A stretch of 17,865 bases of DNA from Actinomycetes bacterium. Lineage in GTDB: Bacteria; Actinomycetota; Actinomycetes; Propionibacteriales; Nocardioidaceae. The notes under the pieces were generated by a model, which saw nothing but the letters and a program-made list of their open reading frames with translations, made no database searches and was not told the DNA's origin. The stretch is from positions 1 through 17,865 of the forward strand of contig JAEZKN010000555.1 of the NCBI GenBank assembly GCA_023415395.1, written 5' to 3'. Below are positions 13,681-17,865 of the stretch, in pieces (positions within the stretch are counted from its first letter, which is position 1; every line of letters starts with the position of its first letter). A program made the position numbers and the translations under genes.

Positions 13681-14337
13681 TTGAAGCTACTGCTCACCTC
13701 CGGGGGCATCACGAACGCCAGCATCAACGATGCTCTGGTCGACCTGCTCGGCAAGCCGATCACCGACGCCACCGCGCTCTGCATTCCGACGGCGCAGTGG
13801 GGATACCCGTCCGGGCCGGTCTCAGCGCAGAGCCTGATCGGCGGGCGCGCCTGGGGTGGCCTGACGGCGCTGGACTGGAAGTCACTGGGCGTCCTCGAGC
13901 TGACCGCGCTGCCCACCATCGGTGCGGAGCACTGGGCTCCCTGGGTCCGGCAAGCCGACGCGCTCCTGGTCGCCGGGGGCGAAGCGACGTACCTGTGCCA
14001 CTGGATGCGGGAGTCCGGGCTGGCCGACCTCCTCCCCACCTTGACCGACACGGTGTGGGTCGGGGTCAGCGCCGGCAGCATGGTCTTGACCCCGCGGATC
14101 GGCGATGACTTCGTGGAATGGCCACCTGCCCCGGACGACCGCGCCCTGGGCCTCGTGAACTTCTCGATCTTCCCGCACCTGGACGTCTTCCCGGAGAACA
14201 CCCTGGCCGAGGCGGAGCGCTGGGCGGCCGGCATCGGCGTGCCGGCGTACGCCCTCGACGACCAGTCCGCCATCACGGTGACCGGTGGCACGGTCGAGGT
14301 CGTCTCCGAAGGGCACTGGGCGCTGCTCTCCTCGTAG
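13681..14337 (+). CDS. Peptidase E-like protein (S51 family, class I glutamine-amidotransferase-like fold)
   Basis: A 218-residue protein with the S51 layout: N-terminal strand KLLLTSGGI, the LVAGGEATYL segment (96-105), the nucleophile elbow VGVSAGSMV with Ser130, and NFSIFPHLDVF with His166 as the probable catalytic His. Peptidase E of enteric bacteria cleaves Asp-X dipeptides. Shorter Gram-positive relatives have uncertain activity, so dipeptidase function is only likely. The start is TTG at 13681, four bases after GGAGG; it places the first beta strand at the N-terminus as in the family, and no better ATG or GTG is available. It stands alone on the plus strand between the DUF1275 remnant and tRNA-Ala. 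The 14338-14477 stretch after it shows only a weak GTTCC/GGAAC inverted repeat. Confidence 0.87.
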   Translation: MKLLLTSGGITNASINDALVDLLGKPITDATALCIPTAQWGYPSGPVSAQSLIGGRAWGGLTALDWKSLGVLELTALPTIGAEHWAPWVRQADALLVAGGEATYLCHWMRESGLADLLPTLTDTVWVGVSAGSMVLTPRIGDDFVEWPPAPDDRALGLVNFSIFPHLDVFPENTLAEAERWAAGIGVPAYALDDQSAITVTGGTVEVVSEGHWALLSS

Positions 14338-14477
14338 TCGCGGCCCGGCGCCGTTCCGGCCTTCCTGGAACTCGCCCCTCCCCGGCGGAACTCGACCGCT
14401 CGAGGAACTTCGTCGTCCAGGCACGAGTCGACCCTCGCGCGAGCGGGTCGCGTGGCAGGCGTCCAGACCTCATGCGA

Positions 14478-14522
14478 AGAGGCCATGCCCCTCTCCTGCT
14501 TCAGGATTGGTGCATGGCCTCT
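14478..14522. repeat. 11-bp perfect inverted repeat downstream of tRNA-Ala (possible terminator)
   Basis: AGAGGCCATGC at 14478-14488 pairs perfectly with GCATGGCCTCT at 14512-14522 around 23 nt. The loop itself contains TCCTG-CTT-CAGGA, a second 5-bp stem. It starts 11 bp beyond the 3' CCA of the minus-strand tRNA, so it may end the tRNA transcript. No U-run follows. It also faces the end of the plus-strand peptidase gene, so it could serve both directions. Confidence 0.55.
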
Positions 14523-14532
14523 GACTAGCGAC

Positions 14533-14609
<77 letters not shown>

Positions 14610-14626
14610 AGGTCGTGCGAGCCGAA

Positions 14627-14632
14627 ACGTTA
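14627..14632 (-). promoter_or_regulatory. Candidate -10 element for tRNA-Ala
   Basis: TAACGT (minus strand) fits TANNNT and lies 17 bp before the mature tRNA 5' end. A -35 is not clear: TTCGGT lies at an over-long 19-bp spacing. Processing from the sepX transcript is the alternative. Confidence 0.35.
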
Positions 14633-14649
14633 GCACCCACGCGGGGTGC
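14633..14649 (-). terminator. Short hairpin between sepX and tRNA-Ala
   Basis: GCACCC (14633-14638) and GGGTGC (14644-14649) form a perfect 6-bp stem with a 5-nt loop, 21 bp after the sepX stop. It may terminate or attenuate the sepX transcript. There is no strong U-tract. Confidence 0.35.
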
Positions 14650-14670
14650 GCACCGAATCGGCCCCAGGGT

Positions 14671-15561
14671 TCAGGAGCCGGTCGCCCGCTCGCCGGTGCC
14701 GCCCTCGCGGGACTCGCGCGCGGCGCGGTCCGCCTCGTCGGCCTCGCGGGCCAGGGCGGCGTCCACCTCGGTGCGGCCGGAGGTCCACACACCGGTGCCC
14801 TCGAGGTCGATGGTGCGGACGGTACGGCGGGCCGCGGGCGGCTTGCCGACGTAGGTCGGGAGCGTGACCGGGACCGGGTCCCACAGGGCCGGGTCGACGA
14901 TCGCGGCCATGCCGGCCGAGGTGTCGGCGAGCGGGTCGACCTCGTCGGCCTCCTCCTCGACCGCCGGCATCCTGCTCTCGGCCCCCTTCTGGGGCGCCTC
15001 GGCCTTCTCCTCCTCCGCGGGCTTCTCCACCGGGATCCGGGAGGACGGCGCGACCATACGGCGGCGCTCGCCCTTGACCATGATCCGGCAGGTCACGAGC
15101 CAGGCCACCAGGAGGCCGGCCGGGATCGCGACGTAGCCCCACGCGATCACCCCGAACGCCGCGACCCCGATCGTGACCAGGTTGGCCAGGAGCAGGATCG
15201 CGAGCACGTTCCGACGCCGCTGGGTCGCCCGCCTCGCCGCTGCGCGCTGGGCCCGGATCCGGTCCGGGGTGACGGGGACCTGCTGCTGGGGTGCCTGCTG
15301 GGCTGCCTGCTGCGGCGCCTCCTGCGGATGGCGGGGCTTCGCCTCCACCGTGGCCTCGGCCGCCGGACGACCGGGCGTGACGACGAGCCGGGCGCTCGTG
15401 GTGCTGACCGGCTCGCGCCGGGCCAGCACCCGCATCGAGTGCGAGAACCGCTCGACCGACCGGCTCCGCACGACGTCGTCGTGGTGGCGGAGCGCCTTCG
15501 GGACGAGGTAGACGGCCCACGCCACAGCGAGGGCGACGAAGATGAGTGCGCTCAGGTCCAC
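14671..15561 (-). CDS. sepX: SepX/GlpR-type actinobacterial divisome membrane protein
   Basis: A 296-residue protein with an N-terminal membrane helix (about 4-22), a basic and Gln-rich cytoplasmic linker (QQAAQQAPQQQ at 84-94, then Arg-rich 102-117), two more helices (about 118-137 and 140-158) and a long acidic C-terminal tail. The segment WDPVPVTLPTYVGKP (227-241) is the conserved signature I associate with SepX of Streptomyces and GlpR of corynebacteria. Known family roles are stabilising FtsZ rings in Streptomyces (SepX) and acting as membrane receptor for the gephyrin-like MoeA paralogue Glp (GlpR). Its neighbours moeA/glp and rimJ support the assignment. The GTG at 15561 lacks a Shine-Dalgarno but has a leaderless-type -10. 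A 12-bp periodic repeat near 15292-15312 encodes the Gln/Ala stretch. Confidence 0.82.
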   Translation of the reverse strand: MDLSALIFVALAVAWAVYLVPKALRHHDDVVRSRSVERFSHSMRVLARREPVSTTSARLVVTPGRPAAEATVEAKPRHPQEAPQQAAQQAPQQQVPVTPDRIRAQRAAARRATQRRRNVLAILLLANLVTIGVAAFGVIAWGYVAIPAGLLVAWLVTCRIMVKGERRRMVAPSSRIPVEKPAEEEKAEAPQKGAESRMPAVEEEADEVDPLADTSAGMAAIVDPALWDPVPVTLPTYVGKPPAARRTVRTIDLEGTGVWTSGRTEVDAALAREADEADRAARESREGGTGERATGS

Positions 15562-15568
15562 GAGTCAG

Positions 15569-15574
15569 AGGTTA
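15569..15574 (-). promoter_or_regulatory. Candidate -10 for a leaderless sepX transcript
   Basis: TAACCT on the minus strand ends 7 nt before the GTG start, the spacing of leaderless promoters. There is no ribosome site in between. A TTGACC further upstream is too far from this -10. An imperfectly spaced stem (TGCGAC 15592-15597 with GTCGCA 15614-15619) lies between rimJ and this element. Confidence 0.45.
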
Positions 15575-15622
15575 TGAGCGCTACCTCACGGTGCGACGGA
15601 GGTCAACAGGTGTGTCGCAAAA

Positions 15623-16231
15623 TCACTCGTGTGACTCGTGGGATTCGAGCCGGGACAGCAGCCCCTCGGGGCACTCCTCGCGGGTGACCGCGTAGAGCCG
15701 GTGGTCGCGCCAGTCGCCGTCGATGTGGAGGAACTTCGGGGCGTAGCCGACCTCCCGCAGCCCAAGCTTCTCCACCACCCGCAGGGAGTTGGAGTTCTCC
15801 GGGCGGATCGCCACCTCGATGCGGTGCAACCCGGCCGAGACGAAGCAGTGGTCGATCACCAGCGCGACCGCGCGCGGCATCACGCCGCGGCCGGCGTACT
15901 GCCGGTCGAGCCAGTAGCCGATCGACGCGAACTGCGCCGACCCGCGCACGATGTTGTTGACCGTGATCTGGCCGGCGAAGCGGCCGTCGACATCGATCGC
16001 GAAGGGGTACGTCGTGCCGGCCCGTGCCTGCCGGTGCAGCCGGCGCACCAGGGACCGGAACGTCGTGGGCCGGGCGTTGCCTCCCGGCGGGACGGTCGCG
16101 TCCCAGGGCCGCAGCCAGGCCGCGCTGCGGCGGCGGGCGTCGCGCCACGCCTGCGCGTCGCGGTAGGACAGCGGACGGACGGTGACCTCGCCCGCGCGGA
16201 GCCGGGCCGGCCAGCCCTGGCTAATGATCAC
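15623..16231 (-). CDS. rimJ: RimJ/RimL-type GNAT N-acetyltransferase
   Basis: A 202-residue GNAT-fold protein of the ribosomal-protein N-terminal acetyltransferase group. Visible family parts are TVRPLSYRDAQAW near the start, FASIGYWLDRQYAGRGVMPRAV (strand plus acetyl-CoA pyrophosphate loop), LHRIEVAIRPENSNSLRVVEKLGL (the Asn-Ser and Lys-Leu-Gly motif) and a final strand region. The start is taken as the GTG at 16231, which overlaps the mogA end by 11 bases; a longer open frame upstream is mogA antisense noise. The extreme C-terminus is a duplicated ESHESHE made by a repeated ACTCGTG unit. Its place beside moeA and sepX is conserved in mycobacteria (Rv0995). The true substrate in actinobacteria is not known to me, so the RimJ name is by family resemblance. 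Confidence 0.88.
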   Translation of the reverse strand: MIISQGWPARLRAGEVTVRPLSYRDAQAWRDARRRSAAWLRPWDATVPPGGNARPTTFRSLVRRLHRQARAGTTYPFAIDVDGRFAGQITVNNIVRGSAQFASIGYWLDRQYAGRGVMPRAVALVIDHCFVSAGLHRIEVAIRPENSNSLRVVEKLGLREVGYAPKFLHIDGDWRDHRLYAVTREECPEGLLSRLESHESHE

Positions 16232-16697
16232 TCCCGACGACCTGCTCCGCCGCGTGCACCAGGATCGGCCGCAGCACGGCGATCGCGTCCTTGACCCCGC
16301 CGCGCGAGCCGGGCAGGTTGACGACCAGGCAGCTGCCGACCACCCCCGCGAGCCCGCGCGAGAGCACGGCGCTCGGCACGCCCTGCTGCACGCCGTACGC
16401 CCGGATCGCCTCGGCGATCCCCGGGACCTCGAGGTCCAGCAGCGCACGGGTCACCTCCGGGGTCCGGTCGGTGGGCGTGAGGCCGGTGCCGCCGGTCGTG
16501 AGCACGACCCGCGCTCCCCCGTCGGCGGCCGCGGCGATCGCGGCGCCCACCGGGTCGCCGTCGGGGACGACGACCGGGGACTCGACGTGGAAGCCCAGCT
16601 CCTGCAGGAACGCCACGAGGACGGGGCCGGTGGTGTCCTCGTAGACCCCGGCGGCGGCGCGGTTCGACGCGACGACGACCTCGGCCCGCATGGTCAT
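16221..16697 (-). CDS. mogA: MogA/MoaB-type molybdopterin adenylyltransferase
   Basis: A 158-residue protein that adenylates molybdopterin before molybdate insertion by MoeA. It has the MoCF_biosynth fold: ASNRAAAGVYEDTTGP at the start (substrate loop, Asp21), TTGGTGLTPTDRTPE (67-81) with the conserved Asp, and LPGSRGGVKDAIAV (the family PGSP-like loop) near the C-terminus. The ATG at 16697 overlaps the moaC stop as ATGA; a second ATG two codons in is an alternative. It is translationally coupled to moaC and overlaps rimJ at its 3' end. Confidence 0.93.
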   Translation of the reverse strand: MTMRAEVVVASNRAAAGVYEDTTGPVLVAFLQELGFHVESPVVVPDGDPVGAAIAAAADGGARVVLTTGGTGLTPTDRTPEVTRALLDLEVPGIAEAIRAYGVQQGVPSAVLSRGLAGVVGSCLVVNLPGSRGGVKDAIAVLRPILVHAAEQVVGSDH

Positions 16698-17173
16698 CGC
16701 GACCAGTCCCCGCTCTTGCCGCCGGTCTTGGTCTCGACCCGCACGTCGGTGATGACCGCGCCCTTGTCGACGGCCTTGACCATGTCGACGACGGTGAGCG
16801 CGGCGACCGACACCGCGGTGAGCGCCTCCATCTCGACGCCGGTGCGGTCGGTGGTCCGCACGGTCGCCTCGATCTCCACGGCGTCGTCCGCGACGGCCAG
16901 GTCGACGGTGACGCCGGAGACCGCGAGCGGGTGGCAGAGCGGGATCAGCGCCGGGGTCTGCTTGGCGCCCATGATCCCGGCGATCCGCGCGACCGCGAGC
17001 GCGTCGCCCTTGGGCACGCCCTCGCCGCGCAGCAGCGCCACGACCTCGGGAGAGACCAGCACCCGGCCCGACGCCGACGCCGTCCTGGTGGTGACGTCCT
17101 TGCCGGACACGTCGACCATCCGGGCGGCGCCGGACTCGTCGACATGGGTCAGCCGACTGGCCGGTCCGGTCAT
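16694..17173 (-). CDS. moaC: Cyclic pyranopterin monophosphate synthase MoaC
   Basis: A 159-residue protein, normal length. With MoaA it converts GTP to cyclic pyranopterin monophosphate, the first step of molybdenum-cofactor synthesis. Family motifs are complete: IMGAKQTPALIPLCHPL (67-83), TDRTGVEMEALTAVSVAALTVVDMVKAVDKG (108-138) with the catalytic Asp130 and Lys133 equivalents, and KTGGKSG at the end. The ATG at 17173 shares one base with the moeA stop (TGATG) and has GAGGAG upstream, which decides it over the much longer open frame that continues into moeA antisense sequence. No moaA is visible in the window. Confidence 0.96.
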   Translation of the reverse strand: MTGPASRLTHVDESGAARMVDVSGKDVTTRTASASGRVLVSPEVVALLRGEGVPKGDALAVARIAGIMGAKQTPALIPLCHPLAVSGVTVDLAVADDAVEIEATVRTTDRTGVEMEALTAVSVAALTVVDMVKAVDKGAVITDVRVETKTGGKSGDWSR

Positions 17174-17865
17174 CAGAACTCCTCGTCGAGCCGCAGCACC
17201 TGCACCTGCTCGCCGGCGGGCACCGAGCCGACTCCCTCCGGCACCACGACCAGCGCGTCGGACTGTGCCAGATCGCCCAGCAGGTGGGAACCGTGCCCGC
17301 CGACGGGCGTGACGACCGGCCCGTCCTTCTCCAGCGAGTACGACGCCCGCGCGAACTGTCGCCTCCCGTCGGGCGAACGCAGCTCGCGGGTGAGCCGCGC
17401 GGGCACCGTGGGCCGGGCGTAGGGCGTGCGGCCCATCAGCTTGCGGATCGCCGGGAGCACGAACTGCTCGAAGGAGATGTAGGACGACACCGGGTTGCCC
17501 GGCAGGGTGAAGATCGGGGTCCGGTCCTCGCCGACGTGGCCGAAACCCTGCGGCTTGCCCGGCTGCATCGCCACCCCGCCGAACCACACGGTGCCCAGCG
17601 GCGAGAGCGCCTCCTTGACGACGTCGTAGTCGCCCTGGGAGACGCCGCCGCTGGTGACGACGAGGTCGGCGCGGACCAGCTGGTCGTGGATGGCGTCGAG
17701 GAAGAGCCGCGGCTCGTCGGGGACGATGCCGACCCGGTAGGCCACCGCCCCGGCCCGCCGCGCCGCGGCGGCCAGGAGGAACGAGTTGCCGTCGTAGATC
17801 GAGTCGTGGCCGAGCTCGGTGCCGGGCTCGCGCAGCTCCGAGCCCGTGGACACGACGACCACGCG
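17173..17865 (-). CDS. moeA: MoeA-type molybdopterin molybdotransferase or gephyrin-like Glp (5' end cut by window)
   Basis: The last 230 residues of a MoeA-family protein. The central MPT-binding domain carries VVSTGSEL, DGNSFLLAAAARRAGA, TSGGVSQGDYDVVKEAL and the MQPGKPQGFG and LPGNPVSS motifs, followed by domain IV (from about ARPTVPARL) to the C-terminus. In Escherichia coli the corresponding segment is IKPGKP; here the first Lys is Gln, while the second is kept. MoeA inserts molybdate into adenylated molybdopterin. In corynebacteria a MoeA paralogue encoded near rimJ and glpR (Glp) instead binds FtsZ and its receptor GlpR. The linkage to sepX/glpR makes Glp a serious candidate, while the coupling to moaC and mogA argues for a role in cofactor synthesis; it may do both. 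Confidence 0.9.
   Translation of the reverse strand, partial: RVVVVSTGSELREPGTELGHDSIYDGNSFLLAAAARRAGAVAYRVGIVPDEPRLFLDAIHDQLVRADLVVTSGGVSQGDYDVVKEALSPLGTVWFGGVAMQPGKPQGFGHVGEDRTPIFTLPGNPVSSYISFEQFVLPAIRKLMGRTPYARPTVPARLTRELRSPDGRRQFARASYSLEKDGPVVTPVGGHGSHLLGDLAQSDALVVVPEGVGSVPAGEQVQVLRLDEEF

Noticed and set aside
13647..14486. Minus-strand frame starting with ATG at 14486, preceded by AGGAGAGGGG
   Set aside because: The purine run is part of the nested hairpin, and the frame runs antisense through the peptidase-E-like gene with no recognisable domain.
14624..14634. Partial match to the TetR operator (CCGAAACGTTAG) near the tRNA promoter
   Set aside because: It needs a one-base insertion and has no second half-site, so it is probably chance.

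Overview
The window is very GC-rich, densely packed DNA with many overlapping genes and GTG/TTG starts. It comes from an actinomycete. The Pmt mannosyltransferase, the SepX/GlpR-type membrane protein, a DUF3263 protein and the high third-position GC all fit. A Nocardioides-like genus is my best guess, but it rests on general resemblance and not on a search.

Layout, left to right. (A) 1-4075 is a housekeeping block. It holds a partial epoxide-hydrolase-type alpha/beta hydrolase overlapping rsmI (both minus strand). A divergent pmt gene follows after only 18 bp and appears to be leaderless. Next come a PPOX-fold protein and a small DUF3263 protein (both plus strand). (B) 4171-5006 is a zinc alcohol/formaldehyde dehydrogenase pseudogene with a frameshift, an in-frame stop and a lost 3' end. 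(C) 5055-13231 (minus strand) is a compact eight-gene operon read from right to left: TetR regulator, CoA ligase, peptide-type solute-binding lipoprotein, two permeases, two ATPases and an enoyl-CoA hydratase. Five of its seven junctions overlap. A near-perfect 18-bp palindrome lies in the promoter in front of tetR. (D) 13360-13590 is a C-terminal remnant of a DUF1275 membrane protein, followed by an S51 peptidase-E-like gene. (E) 14534-14609 is tRNA-Ala(CGC) on the minus strand, with an 11-bp inverted repeat downstream of it. (F) 14671-17865 (minus strand) is a molybdenum-cofactor/cell-division cluster: moeA (or its gephyrin-like paralogue glp), moaC, mogA, a RimJ-type acetyltransferase and sepX/glpR.

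How it fits together. Blocks A and F have the same relative order and orientation as the moeA1-rimJ-Rv0996 ... pmt-rsmI neighbourhood that I recall from Mycobacterium tuberculosis. Blocks B to D therefore look like a variable slot between two conserved anchors. The operon in block C is the most interesting unit. It combines, under one regulator, import by an Opp/Dpp-type ABC transporter, CoA-thioester formation and hydration of an enoyl-CoA. This suggests uptake and catabolism of an unidentified carboxylic acid. It is bounded on both sides by truncated genes, which suggests it arrived by insertion or by a rearrangement with deletions. Block F matches the gephyrin-like Glp / receptor GlpR (SepX) division locus known from corynebacteria and Streptomyces, with moaC and mogA lying between moeA/glp and rimJ.
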